Positions 17,601 through 23,866 of a stretch of DNA of 64,000 bases are shown piece by piece. The stretch comes from CALKCV01 sp964609515 (GTDB lineage: Bacteria; Cyanobacteriota; Cyanobacteriia; Cyanobacteriales; Microcoleaceae), in contig CAZSTZ010000003.1 in the NCBI GenBank assembly GCA_964609515.1, forward strand, positions 42,897 through 106,896. Reading direction: 5' to 3'. The translations under genes were made by a program, and so were the position numbers. How positions within the stretch are numbered: the first letter of the stretch is position 1; the number at the start of each line of letters is the position of its first letter. Below the pieces are notes generated by a model, which was not told the origin of the DNA, ran no database searches, and saw only the letters and a program-made list of their open reading frames with translations.

Positions 17601-20311
17601 TGGGTACTATCATCTAGGGTAGGTCGCAATAGTTGTGCTTCCATAAATCGTTTTTTATCAGCACGAAGAAAATTATCGCCTGTTAGTTCTTGCCGCCATC
17701 TTTTGAGCCTTTCTGATTCCCTTGCGGCTCTATCAATTCCTTTTTGCAATTGTTTTATCTCTGATTCAATACCAGAACGTTGTCTAGTGATTTCTTCATC
17801 AGGCATATCAAAAAGGTTTGCTCTATCTCTTTTTATTTGCTGAAGTTCATTGTCTGTTTGCCTAAATTTAGCTTGAGCATCTATTCTTTTTGACATTCCG
17901 TAAAAACCTCGGAAATGGTTTTTAATAGCAAAGTCAATTGCCTTAGACGCCATTCTATTGATATCTTTAATTACTTTTTGATTGTTTTTTATCTCTGAAG
18001 GAGCAACTTTTTGAATATCGGTAACAATGCCAGATATAGCATCTTCAGATATTTTGTTAATTTTGTTTTTTAAATTTTTAATTTTATTTTTTATTTTTAA
18101 GTCTCTAGTTGGCGAAGCGGCAAATTCTCTTTGGGCTTCTTGCAGTTGATTAACCAAGTCTTTTCTTTGTTCAAAAAGTTGATAACTCTTATCTGTAGCA
18201 GAAATTTTAAATAAGCTTGGCAGTTCATTATCAACAAAATTTTTCGCTTTACTAGATGCTTGCCTTCTGGCTTCTGGCAAGTCAATAAATTGATTTGCAT
18301 TGGCGTTTTCGTAAGCAGCACGGATGGCATTATCTCTTAATCTTCCAGATTTTCGCAACCCAGACCCGCCGACTCCTTCTCTAAATGCTGTTTTTACTCT
18401 AGTGTCTGTTACGTCTATAAAATTAATATATGCTTCTAATCTGCCTTTTTCTCGTATTAGTTGTCTGCGTCTGTTATTTAAGTAAGTCATGTCTAGCTTT
18501 TTAAGTTGCTGCTGCAACTTTTCTATTTTTTGGTTGCCCGCGCCATAAATAGAAGATTGCTCTCTAATATAATTTTGAACTTTAGAAAAAATGCTTCTAG
18601 CGTCTTCTCCTAAAGCATTAGCAACTCTTTCAATCGGTTCCGGCAGTTTGTCAAAAACTTTGCTTTTTAAGCTAACCATCCATTCTGGGGTCTGTTGCGC
18701 CAGAAATTCTCCTACTGCGTTTATGCTTGTGCCAGCTAAATTAGTAAGCATACTTTCTGCTATATTTTTGCCCACAGTATTATTTAAAATTAGCCCTAGA
18801 TTCTCTATAGGACTAGATGACAAACTTTCCAAACCCATATCTGCAATAGAACCAAAAATTTTACCTGAAACCCCGGAACCCCTTAATTTATCAATGTTTT
18901 GGAATAAAGAAGCAAGACCGGGTACTTGGTTTAACTTGCTATTGCCAAGAAGATTGTTGATACCTTCTGATGCTTGTTTAAAACCTGGTAAACCTGACAA
19001 CATATTTGTTATTGGTTCAACACCTAGTATATCGTATAAAAACCTTGAAGCCGATCCTCTACCTTCTATCATCCTCCCTATTGTTTCTGTTATCGGTGAT
19101 GCTGCTAAAAAAGGACTAGAAAACTTGGAAATATTCTTTAAAAAGTCTGTAGTACCTAATTGGTTTACAATTCTTTGAGAAAAATCTTCTAAAAAAGGTT
19201 GGATTTTTCTTTCTACAGTTGTAGTTTGCTCATACCCAGATGCACCGAATAATTCAGCATCAAGATACTGCAAGCCAGACCTTTGTATGCTGGGGGAGGC
19301 ATTTTTAATAGTTTTTGAAATTATTTTCTCTATACCCGGTCCAATTTGCTGATCTAATGCTTCAAAGTAAAAACCTAATGCATTGGTAGCCATTTTTTTG
19401 ACAACTCTGGAAGCTAAATATTCGGTGGCATATTCTTTTCCAATATTCAAAATATCATTAGATAACCCACTTGTCGATCTCAAGTTTATTTGCTTCAAAC
19501 CTTGCTGCAATAAACTAGGCAACCCAGACATTTGTGGAATAGCTTGCATTGAGCTTATTGGCGCTAATCTATCGATAAATGTTAATAATGAAGGGTTTAT
19601 CTTACCAAATAGCTTTGCGGTAGTTAGCAGCGTAGGAGCGATGTCTTTTGATAGACCTGGTAAACCACGGGTTTTGACTTGTTTACCAAAAAGTTCTGCA
19701 TCTATGCCTGTTATGCTCGATCGCAGTCCTCTGGCGAGCGGCTTTTTTAACTTATTAACAATTTCTTTTTCTATGTCAGTGCGGTCACTAAATCCTAATA
19801 GTCCCTTGCCCCCCGCATAGCCTATGTCTGCCATTCCTCTTAGCACGTCTGAAAGTTTGACATTAGTTTGTAATGTTTGTGCAGCTTGTTTATGAATTTG
19901 AGAATAAAAGGTACTAATTGATTTAAAAGGAAGTAAAGATGGTGCTGTAATTTTTTGATTAAAAGTAGTAACCGCTTGATTTGTTGCTCGGAATAAACTT
20001 CTAGTCAATGTATCCATAGTAAACTGAACAACGCCGCTAATTGACCGCGTTATTTTTTGAGCGCTATTTACTGCAATATTATTAAGATTAGAGAATAGAT
20101 TTGTAGCGCTTTGGGTTAAAGCGTCAATCGATTGTATTCCACTGCCAATCAAACCAGAAAATATTTTACCAATAGAAGAAGATGTTTTATTAGCAGCAGC
20201 AACTACACCGGACAGATGAGCATGAATATCCCTGAACACATTAGTAGTGTTGTTGATACCATTAAAAACTATATCAATTGGTTGACTGTTAATGTTGTTA
20301 GTGAATACCAT
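8633..20311 (-). CDS. Tape measure protein, 3892 aa
   Basis: A single frame of 3892 codons, by far the largest gene. It has long coiled-coil tracts, a hydrophobic central part (for example AKGLAGAIAGIIGMVAPLL near residue 1990) and a C-terminal half of tandem ~85-90-residue coiled-coil repeats of the form LxxRxxLIQxxLxxExxLTxxEK...ARQKLFD. Tape measures set tail length at roughly 1.5 angstrom per residue, which here implies a tail near 0.58 micrometre. It also leads DNA ejection. Two neighbouring repeats (11521-12048) are identical at DNA level. The gene starts the minus-strand tail operon and its stop overlaps the next start. Confidence 0.9.
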   Translation of the reverse strand: MVFTNNINSQPIDIVFNGINNTTNVFRDIHAHLSGVVAAANKTSSSIGKIFSGLIGSGIQSIDALTQSATNLFSNLNNIAVNSAQKITRSISGVVQFTMDTLTRSLFRATNQAVTTFNQKITAPSLLPFKSISTFYSQIHKQAAQTLQTNVKLSDVLRGMADIGYAGGKGLLGFSDRTDIEKEIVNKLKKPLARGLRSSITGIDAELFGKQVKTRGLPGLSKDIAPTLLTTAKLFGKINPSLLTFIDRLAPISSMQAIPQMSGLPSLLQQGLKQINLRSTSGLSNDILNIGKEYATEYLASRVVKKMATNALGFYFEALDQQIGPGIEKIISKTIKNASPSIQRSGLQYLDAELFGASGYEQTTTVERKIQPFLEDFSQRIVNQLGTTDFLKNISKFSSPFLAASPITETIGRMIEGRGSASRFLYDILGVEPITNMLSGLPGFKQASEGINNLLGNSKLNQVPGLASLFQNIDKLRGSGVSGKIFGSIADMGLESLSSSPIENLGLILNNTVGKNIAESMLTNLAGTSINAVGEFLAQQTPEWMVSLKSKVFDKLPEPIERVANALGEDARSIFSKVQNYIREQSSIYGAGNQKIEKLQQQLKKLDMTYLNNRRRQLIREKGRLEAYINFIDVTDTRVKTAFREGVGGSGLRKSGRLRDNAIRAAYENANANQFIDLPEARRQASSKAKNFVDNELPSLFKISATDKSYQLFEQRKDLVNQLQEAQREFAASPTRDLKIKNKIKNLKNKINKISEDAISGIVTDIQKVAPSEIKNNQKVIKDINRMASKAIDFAIKNHFRGFYGMSKRIDAQAKFRQTDNELQQIKRDRANLFDMPDEEITRQRSGIESEIKQLQKGIDRAARESERLKRWRQELTGDNFLRADKKRFMEAQLLRPTLDDSTQQEYLLSLGRKSFSRDKQKMIFKRLGKSAEPELMEALIDSNLGKHSRQYYQAVSEQIRLLESQRNIGSRSEQRGVNDTIAKLNKRLSALQQFNFQYASGAEKASPLTALVKRLRNDATLTQKEMSMVRSIINKEIDTTTKNYQSGFTKTLNVAKNAFSQLSQFPQFAKGLKIVEQVETWNVQTNGAIADIFKQSGRTIGASVGKGILSGFMESIYPFFDAFDNQILGTAQRIQQVPQRFAQVTGFVSNVANNLVMATDAAGAFWQKMTVVGRVVNSFMNLGNALFMIQQGFSIITMFAQQNPIATVIRQNTELEQQILRIQSGIIATNKLVDKTSGRQINGLDSFAQTKPLIERSIESLRKRSLDLATFTSSDLIEPFSIVTGMMGGIGASLQDAIDLTVSFASGLSTINLPANQATQEIRSILMGDITNDSLLAKTLDVRNPTIKKWKLEGKLIENLQERLSSLVQGQEIASKNVSGLTSNILDFFQEVQRISGRPLFETFRAELDKLYTYLVGSQQKIMEFAHKVAAVTNRAFKGVIDTIKELVSVIVGKGGGETGLFVLESIANIIEIVRNSVKNTLRILQPFIDAFKTLVGFVTGLGSPLIKAAIQFKVLTSGISIFSGMFGMLTRVLPGVGGLMSLLAVRTLPLINQFGFLSKNLGGGAAAFLTLGKNMAFIPGMTTALTRFLGVLGPLAPALTAVLPAISGLAIQGAGLGGIIRGAGALNLITKAIGALPIGIQGLGAMANNRLASLGLNPRTLASGQAAINSISFALQNYVTANIAATQNTSLLNIVVRNISAMFRAWALKTVLLTGTIYGLFKAFNALTSQTELMEFLGSNLKAFGESLVALKDFLTTGFSGAVTAVIVTLGLLATSFARDAAIVRFVQHTFFNLTLTLEKLLPVLINTFSGLANFTQAIAKLPVVGSFFQHISLHANKTAYSLETVGKRMHALRLDYLFTNSVKTFNKVKKDPNSTENDKTVARQAMEKNRKDYYSYLSANPEAKLQIFSGRTAGKVQGLGNKIAGLGDRISRTNVRMRVIGKTINFLGLKVQGLGNKFATLGIKANSAFAKLPTFLKMSIVMAKGLAGAIAGIIGMVAPLLVLAAAIQAVGFAWKTFVTRPRLLQDLEDSRKKLAETDQESAIAMGKMKKILEETNEERKHGIALSQKQYEEITYNKKILEERLKTLKIEKEILETKMQQANLSDTAVREDSKLTSKSLERIQKYVEENVEIANSTALTDKSIKYRKNEIIKNARVTKEDLSEYLKLRKEKSFVQNVMSEIGDSNSFSQAFKGQIEAIDKEIKANETLQEKYTSIQPRDLPLAGNMLKQIGDNADLAWSAIQNPTGDAELFKKNLENVTKLNSQLYELGQISAEEAIEKITKVTETQVEATTGQIEAAYKAILGLIDKQAAEVSDRISRRQKELEAEAATGEINKVTLHARTVELQREDMLNKKRATQRKLDEAWRMDDLKSVAKFQNEVANLENQITATVAEETRKWYELSRADIEEDAQETLAVEKNRFEAGMTGLVNHETTKKNILSESYAKQRQLLTKQINSLNTQDIEGREKLIAEKMALYEKERQAQQQFYQALEKDLKASLDRSKVLLDKDRAEGEILESTYLEDELKLTDKYAQDRYNLIRKQLTGGRELSIEARKDLMSELEKIDLESIESDRKYFEARLSLIKEYGEVEKNVLAGQLATGGITSQADFLSQEFDLIKGTRNNQIGEIFAELENPKISEKRRNQLRSQLGQLQQEDKQARKSFFDSRMQLLSEAQQNEIKLQDVARQTNQINSAKANQKEYETTSQYLSDRLQLIKSELAKEEPLTVEEREKMQVQLAKIELEEKTARQKLFDSQIDLLTKNFEKESAIKNSAHELGKLKSAKYYQETYRETAKNLSDRIKLIQDRLQKESQLTASEKQDLVAQIAQLEVEQKTARQKLFDSQIDLLTKNFEKESAIKNSAHELGKLKSAKYYQETYRETAKNLSDRIKLIQDRLQKESQLTASEKQDLVAQIAQLEVEQKTARQKLFDEEMKLIESFYQKVSVVQEEAYNYERISSIEYYQDQYNATKSQLNAKLEMLQEKLETETTLTLEEKQKLQIEISKINIEMLNEEQKYFDARIKLIESASNHETALLSSQLAQGLVSQRNYNQQTFNEELQLLNKRRSLIQKRLRDTLNPETRQNLEMALAKTFEEANGAAERYFDNSVKLLDELSNYQTMSLEKSIMSGAIGEEQYESKKLQQTINNLSQRQKLVEEHYGRLAKSAENRQKLESEITKIAQEREKAHVEYIDKTIAIAERKMQTAMDVIKLSELEFQKLTRQLVAFGDGTLDRNQLKRRALAEEYTNTKKQLELQLRLHRDLNQIKFDDPRRQEEHQQKIRNSLKQTTELEIRLLDLQREKFEQMLDTKVAKARNEVTATVQEMEKQLNPSNFNKQVLDQQSTLVSTRQSLNNSLVSLVRNEFEIAEKLEKSDRKRQQIKEAAAKYEIQALEYQQQLKQQALEIEIRQMQISQERAEIENEIARIHATAQIAEAQANLAKTKADPNASNEQIIAAELELRARQMEVDALGRQRGLILGQRYVMGQQIKAKIIEDEISNIIASRKAQLRLAESYDNPTIKRVMMEKIKQGKSFDDLFDFNFKVADMVSSIQSEFDKSANKVTSEIGNEFGALKKVISQEIDILGQKINKTSADSNNESDGLSNKHKGIMVSPIIPTEKNYIETPEDKERARQLEETRKIMERVREEVDEVRDRTTRLPKTIENPSAVEQKPWTSTEEFNKDYWDQIDINKYPQYQQDHLREQKRQMEMWNGVNEWYENGGIEKELRKKMQNEGWTQEEMALWDEVRSMPKINAYEPDPNSANRKKRFKLDNVIDQKRIDKEYEREMKRVEKEAIRDNFSLNMIKLPTSKINVEPINSNAQSQQGDRSLLSSIGGEVRKIATEIKNIGKSGVGDITINNTATAGDTQDLMAQMKNQTLKTLDGVLEKTMKMQYG
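11521..12061. repeat. 264-bp perfect tandem duplication inside the tape measure gene
   Basis: The sequence from 11521 to 11784 is repeated without visible change at 11785-12048, and the first bases of a third, diverged unit begin at 12049. The period of 264 bases equals 88 codons, one coiled-coil repeat, so the frame is kept. Identity at synonymous positions shows the duplication is recent. Confidence 0.9.
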
Positions 20312-20458
20312 TTTTGTTAAATATTGTAATTCTTATTAGTTTGATGGCAGTGACAAAGAATGCAAATACAATCTGGCCCACTTTCCCGTTTTTTGCGCAT
20401 TGTTTCGCTTATCTTTTACATTTCCCACATTTCCCACATTTTAGCAGCTACAATCAAA

Positions 20459-22288
20459 ATGAAACCAATTTTTAAAAAATCAACGATGGAAACAGCATTT
20501 TCCTCCTCGCACGCGAAAAAAATGGCCCAAATTACGGCCCTTGTGGAAGCTATTTTTTTAGATTTGGCCCCTTCCTTGAGCCGTTTTAATATTAAGCTTT
20601 TGAAACTAAAACACTATAAAAACGGCAATGTTGAAGGTTTTTGTCAAGAGCAGACTACGAGGTTAATTTTTAAGTTTTTTCTTGACGACAATGGTATTAC
20701 ATACGAAGCATATTTTAATAATGTTAAAGATGCTTTTTTGACTGACCAAAAGTTATTACTTCAATCGTGGAAGGAATCATCTTGCGCTTATAATGACAAA
20801 TGCAATTGTCAAAGAACTGATTCTTTATCGACAAATAAACGAACCTGTCAAAAATTACCGTGTGGTGATAGTTGCATATCGACTCAATATACTTGTCGTT
20901 TAAACGGCAGCAACCAACCAAACAAGAAGTCGATAACTAGACTCAAAGCATTAAATCACATTGCTAAACAGGTTCAGCAAAAAAGGGGAAGAACATCGAC
21001 TAATTTACCAAGCCTAACTCCTCAATCTCGTGTAATCTTGCCAGAAATAGCTAAAAATAATATTTCCTTGAAAGCGATCGCGTTGTCTTCCGGCGTACCT
21101 AAAGCAAAGGTGGCTGAAACATTAAACTTGTTTGCCGATGGCGTTTCTTCTATGGAGTTAGCTAGTCAGCTACAAGTTCCCAAAGAAAAAGTAGCTCAAA
21201 TACTGGAAGGAGTTAGTCAGGTTTTACCCAAGAACGACCCCGAACTTGCCGTGGAAAAAGCCCTGCAAGAAAATTCGTTTGATAATCCACATCAGAAAGG
21301 AAGAGATGTGGATGAGGATGTGGATGTGGATGAGGATGTGGATAATAAAAAGCGCAAAGACTCCAGTGGCGATTCTATTCCATGTGGCAATTCCTTCATA
21401 TCGGCAAAATATACTTGTCGCCAAAAACAAACTAAAATTCGCTTATCTCCTGTTGCCAAAAAGGCGATGAGGAAAGGAAGAGCAAGGTATTTAACCACAA
21501 AAAAAATATCTAAACTTCCTATTTTTCAGCAATATGAAAATAACTTGAAAAAGACAGGAAAAATCTTGAGAAATAATCCAGAAGCTATTGAAGATATGAA
21601 GTTAGGCAGATACGCGGAAAAACCAAGGAAAACTGATAAAAAGCAGTTGACGTTTTTTTTAGCAGGATTGTCTGATAAAGAATCACAAGTTGAAAATGGT
21701 TATAGATATCTTAAAAAACAGTTTGATAGAGAAGGGTTTTCTAGAAAAACTGAGTTATTTTCAATGACTCAAGAAGAATCAAACAGAGGAAAACCAAAAG
21801 CTATTTTAAGCGTAGTAGCTGGAAACTTAAGCAAAGGGAAAAATCCTGATGCCGAGAAAATAGCAAAGCATATTTTGGAATGGAAAAAGAAAAATCCACA
21901 CGCTAAAATAAATTTAGTGGGTCATAGTGGAGGAGGACTAACCGGCAAAGATGTTGCTTATATCTTATCTGAAGCAGGAGTGGATAAAAACAATGTTAAA
22001 ACAATGACATTAGGCACTCCTTATTTAGATATTTATCCCCAAAAAAATGCCATTAAAAATATTGTCAATAAAGATGATTTATCTAACAAAGTTCCTGTTA
22101 GGAATGAACGGTTACAAGAAATCAAAGACAGACCAAATGTTGAAAAAAACATAGAAAATGACTCTAGGTCTCATTCGCTTACTAGCTATGTTTCGCCCCG
22201 TTTTAAAACAGAAGATAACCGATATATTAAAAACCCTGCTTACAAAAAAGTGACTGATGAAATGCGAAACTTCTTTGAATTTAGTTAG
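20459..22288 (+). CDS. Cysteine-motif protein with C-terminal lipase-like alpha/beta hydrolase domain
   Basis: The frame is open from 20360, but the first part is dominated by TTTCCCACA repeats; ATG 20459 (MKPIFKKS) is used here, and 20486 is also possible. Architecture: an N-terminal ~90-residue domain, a cysteine-rich segment with PCGDSCISTQYTC, a helical region with two helix-turn-helix-like pieces, an acidic DVDEDV repeat, a second degenerate PCGNSFISAKYTC, then a hydrolase domain. The hydrolase has NLVGHSGGG (nucleophile Ser), KDDLS (possible Asp) and HSLTSY (possible His), the order found in lipases. The N-domain plus CGxxCIS module recurs in the 41748-44966 protein. It may be a lysis esterase or a virion-borne effector; only the hydrolase fold is well supported. 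Confidence 0.6.
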   Translation: MKPIFKKSTMETAFSSSHAKKMAQITALVEAIFLDLAPSLSRFNIKLLKLKHYKNGNVEGFCQEQTTRLIFKFFLDDNGITYEAYFNNVKDAFLTDQKLLLQSWKESSCAYNDKCNCQRTDSLSTNKRTCQKLPCGDSCISTQYTCRLNGSNQPNKKSITRLKALNHIAKQVQQKRGRTSTNLPSLTPQSRVILPEIAKNNISLKAIALSSGVPKAKVAETLNLFADGVSSMELASQLQVPKEKVAQILEGVSQVLPKNDPELAVEKALQENSFDNPHQKGRDVDEDVDVDEDVDNKKRKDSSGDSIPCGNSFISAKYTCRQKQTKIRLSPVAKKAMRKGRARYLTTKKISKLPIFQQYENNLKKTGKILRNNPEAIEDMKLGRYAEKPRKTDKKQLTFFLAGLSDKESQVENGYRYLKKQFDREGFSRKTELFSMTQEESNRGKPKAILSVVAGNLSKGKNPDAEKIAKHILEWKKKNPHAKINLVGHSGGGLTGKDVAYILSEAGVDKNNVKTMTLGTPYLDIYPQKNAIKNIVNKDDLSNKVPVRNERLQEIKDRPNVEKNIENDSRSHSLTSYVSPRFKTEDNRYIKNPAYKKVTDEMRNFFEFS

Positions 22289-22411
22289 TGTCGCGATCGC
22301 TAATGAGCCAACCAATTTACTGCCATCGAAAGTTGCTGCCTCACACAGGAATTTTTGGCATAATGCTAAAAATTAAAGGGTGTAACCCCTCTATCTTGCG
22401 TACAATCTTTA
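22289..22411 (+). promoter_or_regulatory. Promoter with GGGTGTAACCC inverted repeat
   Basis: GGGT-GTA-ACCC at 22378-22388 precedes a good -10 box, TACAAT at 22401-22406. The inverted repeat covers the position of the -35 box. The predicted start of transcription coincides with the ATG at 22412, so the mRNA may be leaderless. Similar inverted repeats precede the operons at 23867 and 53854. The rest of the gap holds a GCGATCGC site and nothing else I recognise. Confidence 0.55.
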
Positions 22412-22615
22412 ATGAATAAACATGAGTATCAGGCTTTACTCTGGCATAAAAATGAAGAGGGAATTTGGCTGCGAGCCAAAATGGATTTTTGCAGCAATAT
22501 GAAAAAAGTCACTTTTCTTGATGTTGAATGTCGCTTAAGTGTTATTTTAGAAGCTATACCTGTTCAAAGGATTGTTCTTCATTCCATTTTGGGGCATTTT
22601 GCATTAGCACAATGA
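22412..22615 (+). CDS. Small hypothetical protein, 67 aa
   Basis: Begins MNKHEYQALLWHKNEEGIW and ends HSILGHFALAQ. Its TGA overlaps the ATG of the membrane-protein gene (ATGA at 22612-22615), a typical coupled pair, which supports it as real. No Shine-Dalgarno site is seen, in line with a leaderless start. Function not recognised. Confidence 0.5.
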   Translation: MNKHEYQALLWHKNEEGIWLRAKMDFCSNMKKVTFLDVECRLSVILEAIPVQRIVLHSILGHFALAQ

Positions 22616-23217
22616 TCAAAAAATCATCAAAATTATCAGAAGGAGCCAAAGAGAAAATGCGGCAAGCCAAAAGATATGACAAAGCGGCAATCCATCACAC
22701 TTGGACATTTGGCATCTTAATCGTTACCTTTTGTTTGGCGGCATTTTTCCCTTGGCCCGGATTTAAAGTCATATTGACTTTGGCTACGCTGTGGGCAACT
22801 TTTACTCCTGACGGCCTTAATCAAGAAAATAGCGACGAGGCTGCTTTGTCAAACATTGTTTTTGTAGTTCGCAATTTGGCACTGGGAGTATTTGCTTTAA
22901 TAGCAGGTTTTCTTAAGCCGGTCTTTTTTACATATCTTGGGATTGGACTGATGAGTTTATTACTCATGTCTTTTTGCGGCTATTTTTTGCTGCAAGACGA
23001 AAAACATAAAAACAAGCTGGCTGCAACGTACACAAAGGCACAACTAGAACTTTCAGAAAGTCCCAATGACCCCATGCTTCGATACGCTGCATTACAAGCA
23101 GGCAGGGAATATTATGCAGCGTGCCGGGGCGATGGCACGATAACCGTTTACGATGAAACGGCGATAAATAACGACATCCAAGCTTGTTTGGGCGATCGCT
23201 CAAATACAAACAAATAA
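22612..23217 (+). CDS. Membrane protein with about four transmembrane segments, 201 aa
   Basis: The frame is open further upstream but ATG 22612 (MIKKSSKLSEGAKEKMRQ) is favoured by overlap with the preceding stop. Hydrophobic stretches GILIVTFCLAAFFPW, VILTLATLWATF, VFVVRNLALGVFALIAGFL and YLGIGLMSLLLMSFCGYFLL make about four helices. The soluble C-terminus contains ALQAGREYYAACRGDGTITVY followed by NDI, a tail seen in many bacterial proteins of unknown role. It acts in the host membrane, possibly in superinfection exclusion or lysis, but nothing decides between these. A terminator follows. Confidence 0.6.
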   Translation: MIKKSSKLSEGAKEKMRQAKRYDKAAIHHTWTFGILIVTFCLAAFFPWPGFKVILTLATLWATFTPDGLNQENSDEAALSNIVFVVRNLALGVFALIAGFLKPVFFTYLGIGLMSLLLMSFCGYFLLQDEKHKNKLAATYTKAQLELSESPNDPMLRYAALQAGREYYAACRGDGTITVYDETAINNDIQACLGDRSNTNK

Positions 23218-23274
23218 GGCCAAATAACTTTTTGCTATCTGCCCCATTTTTTAAATAGGATTTTGTTCGATTGG

Positions 23275-23300
23275 CTCCCCTGATAAAAGGGGAGTTTTTT
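23275..23300 (+). terminator. Rho-independent terminator
   Basis: CTCCCC-TGATAAAA-GGGGAG followed by six T. It ends the plus-strand pair 22412-23217 and lies just before the stop of the convergent regulator gene. There is no T run on the other side, so it works on the plus strand only. Confidence 0.85.
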
Positions 23301-23303
23301 ATT

Positions 23304-23582
23304 TTAAGGCATTATTGCTGGTTTGGGGCGATCGCTTTGGAGCAACCCCATTATTTCTACATCCTCTCCGTACAAATGCCGCAAATAAAACTCTGCGGCT
23401 TCCTGTAGGAACAGCGATCGCTTTTTACCAGTTTGGTCTATGGCAATTCCAATGTCTTGGAAAAGTTTTAAGGAAGTAGCCTTTTTTTCTTTGGGACGTT
23501 TTCCTGCTACAAATTTCCCTTTGTTGTTTCGTTCTACTGCACTTGCCCCAATGTGGGGTTTTTTGATTTCTTTTAGGCTCAT
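23304..23582 (-). CDS. Ribbon-helix-helix-like regulator, 92 aa
   Basis: After a basic N-terminus (NNKGKFVAGKRPKEKKA), residues ~35-70 fit the ribbon-helix-helix fold: a strand TSLKLF, helix QDIGIAIDQTGK and helix SLFLQEAAEFYLRHLYG. It is divergent from the acidic-protein operon at 23867, and the 284-bp gap between them holds an inverted repeat beside a promoter. The arrangement repeats at 53414, where another such gene faces a similar promoter. It probably represses its own and the divergent promoter; this is inference from layout. Confidence 0.6.
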   Translation of the reverse strand: MSLKEIKKPHIGASAVERNNKGKFVAGKRPKEKKATSLKLFQDIGIAIDQTGKKRSLFLQEAAEFYLRHLYGEDVEIMGLLQSDRPKPAIMP

Positions 23583-23866
23583 AATTAGTGTTTTTGGTGG
23601 TTATTTTTATTTTACCGCGTTGACCCGGCCATAATGGTATGCTTCCCACCAACCGGGCCACCGGGCTACACCAACTGCAAATAGGGGGTGTCGCCCCCTT
23701 GACAAACCGCGTTGACCTCGCTACAGTAGTGGTATGGGGCAAGAGGAACGGGACACACGCCAACGGGACGGGCCAATTGCTACTGCACATTAAAATAGGT
23801 TGACCTCGCAGTTTGTTTTGCATTTACTTGCGGAAGCCAACCTTCTCAAACTAAGGACATTTTATC
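23583..23866 (+). promoter_or_regulatory. Promoter/operator region with inverted repeat and TTGACC repeats
   Basis: GGGGG-TGTCG-CCCCC (23684-23698) abuts TTGACA (23699-23704), followed after 17 bases by TACAGT (23722-23727): a strong sigma-70-type promoter for the 23867 operon. ACCGCGTTGACC occurs twice (23614-23625 and 23706-23717), and TTGACC again at 23800, two of the three being TTGACCTCGC. AACGGGAC is also doubled near 23745-23770. The second ACCGCGTTGACC lies inside the -35/-10 spacer, as an operator would. AGGA ten bases before ATG 23867 serves as ribosome binding site. Confidence 0.65.

Noticed and set aside
18591..19178. 195-codon plus-strand open frame inside the tape measure
   Set aside because: Antisense to a clear long gene, no ribosome binding site and low-complexity Leu/Ser/Pro translation; a codon-bias shadow, as are those at 14115-14555 and 19383-19820.
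23683..23698. GGGGG...CCCCC hairpin as a terminator
   Set aside because: It is followed directly by TTGACA and a good -10 box, not by a T run, and similar repeats lie at other promoters; an operator is more likely.
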